Assembly: GCF_021462225.1 (NCBI RefSeq)
Contig: NC_061813.1
Location: 23,460,442-23,524,441 of the forward strand
Direction: 5' to 3'
Length of the DNA stretch: 64,000 nucleotides
From: Girardinichthys multiradiatus
Taxonomy: Eukaryota; Chordata; Actinopteri; Cyprinodontiformes; Goodeidae
Position 1 is the stretch's first letter; every line of letters begins with the position of its first letter. Below are positions 59,801 to 64,000 of this stretch, in pieces. The position numbers and the translations under genes are program-made. The notes below the pieces were generated by a model. That model ran no database searches. It was not told the DNA's origin and worked only from the letters and a program-made list of their open reading frames with translations.

Positions 59801-60301
59801 TTGTGTGTTAATTTTGTTTCGGTCTTTGTCCTTTTTATCTAGACATATTGAGCTACTCCATGGTTATTTATGTATTTTGGAGGTGCTGGTCTGGGAAAGG
59901 AAGGAACTACTAAGACCATGATTAACTCACCTGTTTTCTCTCTCTTTTTTCTCATCTTCTTTGCATTTTCCAATTCCCTAAAACCAACTTCATGAACTAT
60001 TTCCCTGTGTTTCACATTCATTGTTTTCAACCTGTTTTCTCCACCACTCTGTCCTGCTTGCCCTTGTCCTTTTTTCACAACGCTCCACTGTCTTGCTGCT
60101 TCAGGGGTGTTCCTCATTTGTTGGCTGCCTTTTTTTGTGACTCATATTCTGAACACCCACTGCAGGACATGCTATGTACCTCCTAAACTTTACAGTGCTT
60201 TCACCTGGCTGGGATACGTAAACAGCGCCCTCAACCCTGTTATCTACACCACCTTCAACATCGAGTTCAGACGAGCCTTCATCAAAATCCTCAGTTGCTG
60301 A
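17568..60301 (+). CDS. drd3: Dopamine receptor D3, seven coding exons
   Basis: Coding exons 17568-17858, 32963-33075, 37493-37629, 43633-43826, 54278-54343, 56553-56925 and 60105-60301 join in phase to 456 codons plus TGA. The product is a class A aminergic GPCR of the D2-like group, which couples to Gi/o and lowers cAMP on dopamine binding at the neuronal plasma membrane. Visible landmarks: N-glycosylation sites at Asn12 and Asn23; Asn54 and Asp82 (TM1, TM2); amine-binding Asp117 in LDVMMC; DRY at 134-136; catechol-binding Ser197, Ser198, Ser201 in TM5; disulfide partners Cys110 and Cys186; CWLP at 397-400; NPVIY at 435-439; C-terminal Cys456. D3 rather than D2 identity comes from [18 protein letters not shown] in loop 3 and the ending KILSC (D2 ends KILHC). 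The long third intracellular loop (about 220-380) makes it longer than the 400-residue human protein, as in other fish. Total span is at least 43 kb. Confidence 0.95.
17927..19150 (+). mobile_element. Decayed Tc1-like transposon beside drd3 coding exon 1
   Basis: It starts with AAAGTATTTGCCCCTTAC about 70 bp after the exon donor. Transposase-derived stretches on the plus strand include AAAACATGGAACATTGGTAA, CATCCAGGAGGTCAC, AACATCTTGATGATCC and ACCAGTTATTAG at the end. Many stops and deletions; no usable frame. Confidence 0.68.
21985..22790 (-). mobile_element. Decayed Tc1-like transposon (partial)
   Basis: The left end has CAAAAGTATTCAAATAT and a CTGGGATTTTATGTGATAGA terminal block. The antisense transposase text includes CTCTTTAGCATGAGCATGC and ATTGTTGTCCTGCTTGAAGA, and CATGATTCTGCCACCACC. 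No open frame. Confidence 0.62.
23010..23340 (+). mobile_element. Decayed Tc1-like transposase fragment
   Basis: GTTCATGAGTCCACCATCTG and GGTTGAATGATGAGCACAAACTG followed by AACTTTTGGG resemble the linker and first catalytic Asp region of the Tc1 type found at 17927. No frame. Confidence 0.42.
24059..25328 (-). mobile_element. Tc1/mariner transposon of DD36E spacing, nearly intact
   Basis: The 1270-bp element lies between TA duplications at 24057-24058 and 25329-25330. Terminal inverted repeats (24059-24089 and 25298-25328) begin CAGGAGTTGG / CAGGGGTTGG and differ at two places. It encodes one transposase on the minus strand. Between the second Asp (in YQDDNAP) and the Glu (in NIIEPLW) there are 36 residues, the spacing of the DD36E or Incomer group, not the DD34E of Sleeping Beauty-type elements. 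It lies in drd3 intron 2. Low repeat divergence suggests a fairly recent insertion. Confidence 0.9.
24108..25142 (-). pseudogene. DD36E Tc1-like transposase with one late premature stop
   Basis: ATG at 25142 opens a 328-codon frame ending at TGA 24156-24158. In the same frame 15 more codons (starting [10 protein letters not shown]) run to TAA at 24108-24110, so the ancestral protein was probably 344 residues. The stop follows Pro-Arg at the place where Tc1 transposases normally read PRR; a CGA to TGA (CpG to TpG) change explains it. The protein has paired helix-turn-helix motifs in the N-terminal about 120 residues, an RKRK-like basic stretch, and the catalytic residues in LFSDES, QDDN and NIIE. 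Loss of about 16 C-terminal residues outside the catalytic core may or may not abolish activity. Confidence 0.85.
25450..26640 (+). mobile_element. Decayed Tc1-like transposon with a nested repeat
   Basis: The ends carry TTTGCAAAAACATTAATTC (25454) and, inverted, TACTTTTGCAAGGCTC (26614). Between 26120 and 26370 broken transposase codons read WSDETK and an ASSC-like region. A dispersed fish repeat (25740-26030) is inserted in the middle, so the Tc1 copy is the older of the two. Confidence 0.62.
25740..26030 (+). repeat. Dispersed fish repeat, copy 2, nested in a Tc1 copy
   Basis: Shares the order AACTCAGTTCAGTTTAC, GTCATCTTAGGGCACTGA, CTAAGGAAACCCATAATTGC with copy 1 at 6520. It interrupts the Tc1-like element at 25450-26640. 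Confidence 0.5.
26805..26838 (+). repeat. Two tandem copies of a 17-bp unit
   Basis: AGCCAAACCAAGAATGT is repeated back to back. It lies in a GC-richer segment (26700-27060) of unknown origin in drd3 intron 2. Confidence 0.85.
27460..28020 (-). mobile_element. Decayed Tc1-like transposase fragment
   Basis: The minus strand reads [14 protein letters not shown], then [19 protein letters not shown] and a degraded SPDLNPIENL-like end (27650-27830), the segment around the second catalytic Asp; the Asp-containing motif itself is altered (YIDLIP). It is the same transposase type as the element at 63121. Confidence 0.65.
28859..30475 (-). mobile_element. Rex1/Babar-type non-LTR retrotransposon, 5'-truncated
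   Basis: The minus strand carries a reverse transcriptase domain and then the typical 3' end of this family: a short UTR with TTTGGGATTAATAAAG and a tail of TTGAA pentamers (28859-28876 on the plus strand). The apurinic endonuclease region is missing, so the copy is truncated at its 5' end near 30475, as is usual for target-primed insertions. It sits in drd3 intron 2, opposite to the gene. Confidence 0.85.
28925..30472 (-). pseudogene. Rex1-type reverse transcriptase with one premature TAG
   Basis: A 459-codon frame (30472 to 29093) contains the RT motifs in order: [31 protein letters not shown], the motif-A Asp in [23 protein letters not shown], the catalytic YSDD, and KYLGVHLD. It ends at TAG just after ILHKM, but the same frame stays open for about 55 more codons ([33 protein letters not shown]) to TAA at 28925-28927. 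So the break is a single nonsense change, not a frameshift. The N-terminal endonuclease domain is absent. Confidence 0.82.
31450..32775 (+). mobile_element. Decayed Tc1-like transposon in drd3 intron 2
   Basis: It starts TTTGCAAAAGTATTCATAC and shares the CTGGGATTTTATGTCATA terminal block with the other copies. Broken transposase text lies at 31770-31900 (ACATCAGGAAGACCAAGAAG) and 32440-32630 (GGCCCAGTCAAAGTCCAGAC). An unrelated stretch of about 450 bp separates the halves. The element ends fewer than 200 bp before the TM3 exon of drd3. Confidence 0.62.
32963..33075 (+). CDS. drd3: drd3 coding exon 2: TM3
   Basis: The 113-nt exon lies between TCCTGTGCAG and the donor ACAG|GTGAGT. It encodes residues 98-134 plus two bases of Arg135, including Cys110, the ligand-binding Asp117 and the start of DRY. 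A 113-nt TM3 exon is also known in mammalian DRD3, where its skipping gives a truncated receptor isoform. The preceding intron is 15.1 kb, the longest in the gene. Confidence 0.95.
33076..37492 (+). other. drd3: drd3 intron 3, 4.4 kb
   Basis: Contains SINE copy A, a 33990-34450 segment with the look of a dispersed retro-element end (unclassified), and weak Tc1-like traces at about 35440-36000. The remainder shows nothing. It ends in the TG-repeat 3' splice site. Confidence 0.7.
34775..34957 (-). mobile_element. tRNA-derived SINE copy A
   Basis: On the minus strand a degenerate A-box (GGGGGTTAGACACGTGACC) and a B-box-like GGGATCGAATCCC are spaced like an RNA polymerase III promoter, with the common block TGTACAGAGGCCTTAGTCC between them. 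A short AAAAATAAAG-like tail follows. Confidence 0.55.
37493..37629 (+). CDS. drd3: drd3 coding exon 3: second intracellular loop and TM4
   Basis: 137 nt encoding YTAVVMP through FGFNTT (residues 136-180). The first base completes Arg135 and the last base starts Asp181. The donor is ACGG|GTCAGG, weaker than the others. Immediately upstream the 3' splice site is built of TG repeats rather than a normal pyrimidine tract. Length is not a multiple of three, so skipping shifts the frame. Confidence 0.95.
37690..38297 (+). repeat. Composite dispersed repeat in drd3 intron 4
   Basis: Contains AAGCAAATTTATTTTTATAG, a GTAAATGGCCTGCAGTTTAGCGC block with AAAAGCACTTTACATTAC, and near the end CAGGGAGTTTGTTCCAGAGC. 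These blocks are typical of dispersed teleost repeats; at least two families appear to be overlaid. No coding frame. Confidence 0.45.
40640..41602. mobile_element. hAT-like element inserted in an old Tc1 copy
   Basis: The ends are CAGGGGTGCC and its inverted match GGGCACCCCTG. Flanking octamers GTTAATAT (40632-40639) and GTTTACAT (41603-41610) agree at 6 of 8 positions, fitting a decayed hAT target duplication. The Tc1-like sequence that stops at 40639 resumes at 41603 as if the 963 bp were removed, which confirms an insertion. No transposase frame is seen; an (AC)n microsatellite lies inside. Confidence 0.7.
41421..41455 (+). repeat. (AC)n microsatellite
   Basis: Uninterrupted except for one AAAC step; lies inside the hAT-like insertion of drd3 intron 4. 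Confidence 0.9.
42745..43500 (+). mobile_element. Decayed Tc1-like transposon in drd3 intron 4
   Basis: Traces of transposase (43060-43110, GTGGTGGCAGCATCATTCTG) lie next to degraded flanks. A separate short inverted repeat (43154-43278) has inserted within it or arisen there. Ends cannot be set exactly. Confidence 0.45.
43154..43278. repeat. Short inverted repeat, hairpin-forming
   Basis: The left arm 43154-43187 (centre TTTTGTTATTAGACAAA) matches the reverse complement of about 43244-43278 with few mismatches, leaving a loop of roughly 55 nt. Confidence 0.7.
43633..43826 (+). CDS. drd3: drd3 coding exon 4: extracellular loop 2, TM5
   Basis: 194 nt between TTTAACCACAG and CAATG|GTAAGT. Encodes residues 181-245: the loop-2 Cys186, the TM5 serines in [11 protein letters not shown], then the basic start of intracellular loop 3 (RMRRKR). 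It ends in phase 0 after Ser244-Met245. Confidence 0.95.
44232..44530 (+). mobile_element. Tc1-like transposase fragment in drd3 intron 5
   Basis: The plus strand has GATCCAAATTGAACTTTTCG followed by AAATATGGTGGTAGCACCAT, matching the region between the first and second catalytic Asp of Tc1 transposases (IQIELFG..IKYGGST). It ends just before the hAT insertion. Confidence 0.55.
45231..45870. mobile_element. Inverted-repeat (MITE-like) element nested in the hAT copy
   Basis: The segment 45264-45337 matches the reverse complement of 45786-45859, sharing GAGGGGACATGGGG, TTTTGCGT and CCCACRCAATA blocks; outer AAGCCTTT copies extend the match to about 45231 and 45870. The roughly 450 bp between the arms has no coding capacity. 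The 3-bp or 2-bp target duplication could not be fixed, so the superfamily is open; PIF/Harbinger is one possibility. Confidence 0.55.
45890..46245. repeat. AT-rich palindromic block of TAAATAAATGGTACATTT-like units
   Basis: Units resembling AATGGTACATTTAATT and its reverse complement recur many times in both orientations (for example 45924-45945, 46060-46075 and 46100-46130). The block could fold into long cruciforms. It looks like a separate short AT-rich inverted-repeat element within the hAT copy. Confidence 0.5.
46893..47040 (+). mobile_element. LINE-type 3' tail with (TGAC)n end
   Basis: CCCTGCGATGGACTGGCAAC, GGGTGTACCCCGCCT and GCTGGAGATAGGCACCAGC form a very common fish LINE 3' tail, followed by GACTGACTGACTGACTGACC (tetranucleotide tail, 47015-47034). 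Only the tail is present; the parent family cannot be named with certainty. Confidence 0.55.
47605..47735 (-). mobile_element. tRNA-derived SINE copy B
   Basis: The minus strand reads TGGTGTAGGGGTTAAGTGCG (A-box), ATGTACATAGGCTGTAGTCC, and AGGTTCGAGTCCTGG (B-box). Best preserved of the three copies. It would not fold as a functional tRNA because the region between the boxes is too long. Confidence 0.6.
52770..53198 (-). mobile_element. Solo long terminal repeat, 429 bp
   Basis: It begins TGTTATGG and ends CCATAACA, a perfect 8-bp inverted terminus with the TG..CA ends of retroviral-type LTRs. The 4-bp GTGC flanks it at 52766-52769 and 53199-53202, fitting integrase-made duplication. Read on the minus strand, a TTTAAATA box (about 52935) and then GAATAAA (about 52852) follow in the right order for U3, R and U5. 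No internal gag or pol is next to it, so it is a solo LTR left by recombination. Whether it came from an ERV or another LTR retrotransposon is open. Confidence 0.65.
53719..53790 (+). mobile_element. Relic of a LINE reverse transcriptase
   Basis: The plus strand reads [15 protein letters not shown], a decayed form of the GVPQGSxLGPLLF motif of non-LTR retrotransposons. It is too short to assign a clade. Confidence 0.4.
54060..54240 (+). mobile_element. 3'-terminal Tc1-like fragment just before the cassette exon
   Basis: AACTGCATTTTGTATTAACT, GGGTTATCTTTGTCTGAG and GATGATCTGAAACATTTA form the terminal region of the Tc1 type seen (inverted) at 17927-18060. It ends about 40 bp before the 66-nt drd3 exon, so TE-derived DNA makes up most of that exon's upstream flank. 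Confidence 0.5.
54278..54343 (+). CDS. drd3: drd3 coding exon 5: 66-nt symmetric exon in intracellular loop 3
   Basis: A 22-codon open segment (starting [10 protein letters not shown]) between CTGTTTTCTTAG and GTG|GTGAGT. Both boundaries are phase 0, matching the flanking exons, so the exon can be included or skipped without changing the frame. It sits exactly where DRD2 carries its alternative D2-long exon. I infer it from splice signals, phase and open frame; I do not see a named domain. A second donor (GTGGTG at 54341) would drop the last Val. Confidence 0.75.
55439..55620 (+). mobile_element. tRNA-derived SINE copy C with poly(A) tail
   Basis: The plus strand has GGGGCGTGGCACGCGGTGC, ACCATATACAGAGTTCTTG and a B-box-like TTTTCAATTCCTGA, aligning with copies A and B, then a pyrimidine-rich body and a run of A at 55605-55618. 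Confidence 0.5.
55755..55990 (-). mobile_element. Decayed Tc1-like transposase fragment
   Basis: The reverse complement of 55795-55935 reads [13 protein letters not shown] followed by a broken catalytic region. It matches the fragment at 27460 and the element at 63121, so this type has at least three copies here. Confidence 0.55.
56553..56925 (+). CDS. drd3: drd3 coding exon 6: bulk of intracellular loop 3 and start of TM6
   Basis: 373 nt, starting after CCTCAG (or three bases later, after CAGCAG) and ending CTTG|GTGAGT. Encodes a Ser/Pro-rich, probably disordered loop and then [14 protein letters not shown], the conserved membrane-proximal segment of D2-like receptors at the entry of TM6. 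Loop 3 in this family binds G proteins, arrestin and scaffold proteins. Confidence 0.93.
56926..60104 (+). other. drd3: drd3 intron 7, 3.2 kb
   Basis: About 40 percent is the decayed Tc1 copy at 57590-58960. No exon or other repeat is recognised in 58960-60104; the last 100 bp are a pyrimidine-rich run into the acceptor. Confidence 0.7.
57590..58960 (-). mobile_element. Decayed Tc1-like transposon in drd3 intron 7
   Basis: Minus-strand fragments include the C-terminal [15 protein letters not shown] (about 57800-57845) and an N-terminal piece with [31 protein letters not shown] (58250-58480), both typical of Tc1 transposases. Frames are interrupted. The right end has AATAATTTTGCAAGAACC. Confidence 0.7.
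60105..60301 (+). CDS. drd3: drd3 coding exon 7: TM6, TM7, C-terminus
   Basis: The acceptor GCTGCTTCAG precedes 60105. Encodes [10 protein letters not shown], the loop NTHCRTC, TM7 with [14 protein letters not shown] and the short tail ending IKILSC, followed by TGA at 60299-60301. The terminal Cys is the conserved end of D2-like receptors. All residues expected for TM6 and TM7 are present. Confidence 0.95.
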
Positions 60302-60960
60302 TGGGAACAAAAACATGTTAGGAGATTCAAATGGAAATCAGGCTGCGTGCTTGTGCAATAACTCAGGCGTTGCGCATCTGGTAAACTGTGATCCCAAGAA
60401 AAACATCCATGGCGGAAGGCAAACAGCAAATGAATGATGCAGGGAGCAATAAATGCATATAAAGGTTGGGTTTTTTTCCAGCAAGGCTGGGATTTTTTTT
60501 TTAACAGTAATATTCCTTGTACAACAATGTTACATGCATACTGTCTTTTGAAGAGCACAAAGTGTTCTTTTTATTTTTCGGGGATTTACATTGTACAATA
60601 TATGTAATTTGCATTGGCACAGCTTCTCTGTTCATGACTTTTGGGTCGATATAAATCTAAAAGCTCTTAGAATCCCAAATGGAGCTTTAAGGTAGATAAA
60701 TGGATGTGTGGGGCTCTTCATCTGAAGGCTCTCTGCCTCCGCATCGTGTGGATTAACTGATGTTACTCACCTCTCTCTCTCACCCCCTCCTTCATCTCCA
60801 TGACCTTCAGGTACTCGCCAGTGCATGCACAAATCAAAATTCACAACTACTTAAGTATTAGAAGTGTACCCAAAGGACTGTGTTGGCCCTTGCCAAGCCT
60901 TGCAAAGTCATAGATATTGACGTGCAGCCATTGTGCTCAGTGTGAATTCATAAAAATAAA
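60302..60960 (+). other. drd3: drd3 3' UTR with AATAAA at 60955-60960
   Basis: No long open frame follows the stop. AATAAA motifs lie at 60448-60453, 60955-60960 and 61121-61126. The middle one, inside a run of A, gives a 3' UTR of about 680 nt and is my preferred site. Which signals are used cannot be told from sequence. Confidence 0.45.
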
Positions 60961-63118
60961 AAAGTTGCATTTTTGTGTAAAAACCTTTCATGTTTTTTAA
61001 GAGGACTGTATTAATTGGTGATCTCTACAGTGATGTAAAGCAGCCTGCCAGCTGCTTAAGCAGGACTGCAAACCGGGAGCAGATTTGTCATGGAAAAAAC
61101 AACCAAGGCAATGCAATGTAAATAAAAACAAATCATGAAAACATTTTGTAGCCCAATGTTTGCATGTGTACATGTAAATATTAATATTTTTTTAAAGATG
61201 CTAAAAAATATTGTGTCATTGAAGAAAAGCTAAAGTCTGAGGATCATTTTCTTCTTAACACTGACACAATTAGAATTTAAAATGAAAACAGCATAACCAT
61301 TTCCAATGCAGGATTTTACAAAATGTTTTAAAAATGCTGGTATAATAAGCAACACCTTGTGTTGATGGGGGTTGTAGACCATTCTGGCCATTTACTGACA
61401 GTAAATGACCATAATGGTAGTAAATAGCCAGAATCGACACAAACAAGCAAGTTTTAAGGTGATTTGTTGGCTTTAGTAAACCCTTTGCTGGATGACTATT
61501 TTAGACAGATTCAAACGTGGATCCTGAAGGATTTTTATCTAGTCTGATTGACTTTTCTTCTGAATAGAACTCTGCCTATTAACAATTTACATACAGAATA
61601 AATAAAGAAAATAATAAAATTGCAAATTAACAAGTGGAGCAGGACAAAATATTGAATCCAATTATATCAGCAATATCTGTGTTTGCGATATTGCAAAGAA
61701 AGTCTTTGATGTCATATTTGGTTCGATATCATATTTCTTGTGTTATGCATGCTATTATAATTATTTGGCTAGTTATATCGTTTCTAACTGCCCTTAACCC
61801 ACATAATATGGACATATTTAGTGGCTGACATGTTAAAGCTGACATAAAATAAAGGATAAGTTGTAAGGATGGAAAATAAACAAGAGTCAGCAAAATGTAT
61901 GTTAATCATAATTTACAAATTGTATCAAAATTATATGTTCCCCTAATATTGCGAAGCTCTATTAACACTATTTTAGAACAACTAGTAACTGGAACAATAT
62001 GTAATGTTAGTTTAATTGATTTTCAAGCAAAGTCTGGCCAGTAAGAATAATTTAAAGCATACTATACAAGTTAAGAGCTGTCTCGGGCAAAAAATTAACT
62101 GGCAAAGCCAGATCCAACATTTCTGTAGGAAAAAAGGTGTTGAAGATTGTGGAGTTTGTTAGGGGGAAAAGAACATGGAGCCTTTCCTCTTACCGCACAT
62201 CTTCTTATTTTTTGGTTAGAGACAAACACCTGCTCCCCTGACAGTTTTGCACCTTTGCGTTGACTCAGCCGTGTTCAGCTGGAAGTGCTTATGATGATGA
62301 TGCACCTCATGTGGGTTTCTGTGCATGTTTCTATGCCTGCTTTTATTTATGGACGCACGCTGTAATGTGAAAGGAGCATTCCGGTTGTTGTCCCCTTAAT
62401 GTAAACATCAATAATACATTGCACAGATTAATGGTCCCCCTCTATTGAAAACTCTGCCTTCTTGAAGATCAAATCGATACATAATTCATAGTGGGGGACG
62501 TAAATAATTTCATATTTCATGGACGTAATCTAAACGTAAATGAAACTGAGGCTGGAAGGGGATCAGATGAGAAATAAACATTATTTGTTGTCTCTATCCA
62601 AATTAATGTGATTGAGGCACATTTTAAAGTATAAATATACAACTTTGGTCAAGTACCTGCATACTATTTCACAGTTATTTAGCATGTGTGTTATTTAGCA
62701 TGTGAAGACCTTTTCACCTTTTACTTCAAATTGGCAATTACTGGAATATAATTACTTTCAGCAATATGTGATCGCCAGGGGGTTGAAACAAAACAAGGGT
62801 TGTGGCTGTGCATTTTTATCAGCTGTGATGCTAAAAATGTTTTATCTGTCCTTAATAGATGCTAAAGGAAAGGTTAAAGAGTAATTTAAAACAAAAGCAT
62901 TTGACCCTTTGGGATCAGTGTTCAGTTCTCAGTGTTCATCCAACTTCATGGCAATCTGTTTTTATATTGAAAGGCATCCTGTATGCTGAAGGCAATGCAA
63001 GCTCATAAAGAGCTTACTCAGCCAAAAAAAAATGGATGAAAATGGTATTCATTCAAAATGTTTTTTTGCAGGAAACAATTGAGGCGGGGGAGGTCTAGTG
63101 CACTACTGCCAAAAAGTG
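60961..63118. other. Intergenic sequence downstream of drd3
   Basis: AT-rich. Apart from the hairpin at 61381-61434 I see no gene, repeat family or clear control element before the Tc1 element at 63121. Confidence 0.55.
61381..61434. repeat. Palindromic hairpin downstream of drd3
   Basis: Arms 61381-61396 and 61419-61434 (ATTCTGGCCATTTACT and its near-perfect inverse) pair at 15 of 16 positions. An inner alternative pairing, TTTACT with AGTAAA, lies at 61391-61405. Confidence 0.75.
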
Positions 63119-63120
63119 TA

Positions 63121-64000
63121 CAGGTCCTTCTCAAAATATTAGCATATTGTGATTAAGTTCATTATTTTCCATAATGTCATGATGCAAATTTAACATTCAT
63201 ATATTTTAGATTCATTGCACACTAACTGAAATATTTCAGGTCTTTTCTTGTCTTAATACGGATGATTTTGGCATACAGCTCATGAAAACCCAAAATTCCT
63301 ATCTCACAAAATTAGCATATCATTAAAAGGGTCTCTAAACAAGCTATGAACCTAATCATCTGAATCAACAAGTTAACTCTAAACACCTGCAAAAGATTCC
63401 TGAGGCCATTAAAACTCCCAGCCTGGTTCATCACTCAAAACCCCAATCATGGGTAAGACTGCCGACCTGACTGCTGTCCAGAAGGCCACTATTGACACCC
63501 TCAAGCAAGAGGGTAAGACACAGAAAGAAATTTCTGAACAAATAGGCTGTTCCCAGAGTGCTGTATCAAGGCACCTCAGTGGGAAGTCTGTGGGAAGGAA
63601 AAAGTGTGACAGAAAACGCACAACGAGAAGAGGTGACCGGACCCTGAGGAAGATTGTGGAGAAGGGCCGATTCCAGACCTTGGGGGACCTGCGGAAGCAG
63701 TGGACTGAGTCTGGAGTAGAAACATCCAGAGCCACCGTGCACAGGCGTGTGCAGGAAATGGGCTACAGGTGCCGCATTCCCCAGGTCAAGCCACTTTTGA
63801 ACCAGAAACAGCGGCAGAAGCGCCTGACCTGGGCTACAGAGAAGCAGCACTGGACTGTTGCTCAGTGGTCCAAAGTACTTTTTTCGGATGAAAGCAAATT
63901 CTGCATGTCATTTGGAAATCAAGGTGCCAGAGTCTGGAGGAAGACTGGGGAGAAGGAAATGCCAAAATGCCAGAAGTCCAGTGTCAAGTACCCACAGTCA
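63121..64000 (+). mobile_element. Tc1-like transposon, 5' portion, running off the window
   Basis: It starts CAGGTCCTTCTC after a TA at 63119-63120. The left end carries two direct copies of an AAAATTAGCATAT-like motif (about 63133 and 63308), the paired-repeat layout in which transposase binds twice in each long inverted repeat. The other end lies beyond 64000. It is one of the youngest-looking copies in the window. Confidence 0.88.
63449..64000 (+). CDS. Tc1-like transposase, partial at the window edge
   Basis: ATG at 63449 opens 184 codons with no stop before the window ends. The N-terminal part has the helix-turn-helix pattern of Tc1 transposases (KEISEQIGCSQSAVSRHL, residues about 26-43), a GRKK basic linker, a second DNA-binding helix set (residues about 65-110) and the first catalytic Asp in VLFSDES. 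The second Asp and the Glu lie beyond the window, so integrity of the full protein is unknown. Confidence 0.88.
   Translation, partial: MGKTADLTAVQKATIDTLKQEGKTQKEISEQIGCSQSAVSRHLSGKSVGRKKCDRKRTTRRGDRTLRKIVEKGRFQTLGDLRKQWTESGVETSRATVHRRVQEMGYRCRIPQVKPLLNQKQRQKRLTWATEKQHWTVAQWSKVLFSDESKFCMSFGNQGARVWRKTGEKEMPKCQKSSVKYPQS

Noticed and set aside
1..64000. CRISPR arrays, operons or other prokaryotic systems
   Set aside because: No regularly spaced repeats; split genes, splice sites and transposon types show vertebrate DNA.

Overview
This window is vertebrate nuclear DNA, almost certainly from a ray-finned (teleost) fish. The genes have long introns and vertebrate splice signals, the background is AT-rich with CpG-dense promoters, and the sequence is crowded with Tc1/mariner, hAT, Rex1-type LINE and tRNA-derived SINE copies typical of percomorph fish. 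The species cannot be fixed from the sequence alone; a cyprinodontiform would fit but is a guess.

Two host genes can be assembled, both on the plus strand. Positions 5827-8097 hold a four-exon gene for a small rhodanese-fold (thiosulfate sulfurtransferase-like) protein of 174 residues with an N-terminal segment that could target mitochondria. From about 14.5 kb to 61 kb lies one large gene for a dopamine D3 receptor (drd3). A CpG-dense candidate promoter and 5' exon near 14.5-14.8 kb is followed by seven coding exons (17568-17858, 32963-33075, 37493-37629, 43633-43826, 54278-54343, 56553-56925, 60105-60301). These join in phase to 456 codons plus a stop and encode all seven transmembrane helices with the aminergic-receptor signature residues. 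The gene has an extra 66-nt symmetric exon in the third intracellular loop, the place where DRD2 carries its alternative D2-long exon.

The rest is intron or intergenic DNA filled by transposons. Tc1-like fragments of at least four sequence types occur throughout. Two deserve attention: a 1270-bp element (24059-25328) whose transposase has DD36E catalytic spacing and only one visible disabling change, and an element entering at 63121 whose transposase frame is open to the window end. Other well-delimited insertions are a 963-bp hAT-like element inside an old Tc1 copy, a 2321-bp hAT element with an exact 8-bp target duplication that carries a second inverted-repeat element, a 429-bp solo LTR with a 4-bp target duplication, a 5'-truncated Rex1-type LINE, and three tRNA-derived SINE copies.

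I found no convincing new enzymatic or defence system. The most biologically interesting signals concern drd3 RNA processing (cassette exon, tandem splice sites, a TG-repeat 3' splice site, upstream ORFs), the DD36E transposon, and an unexplained CpG-rich island in intron 5.
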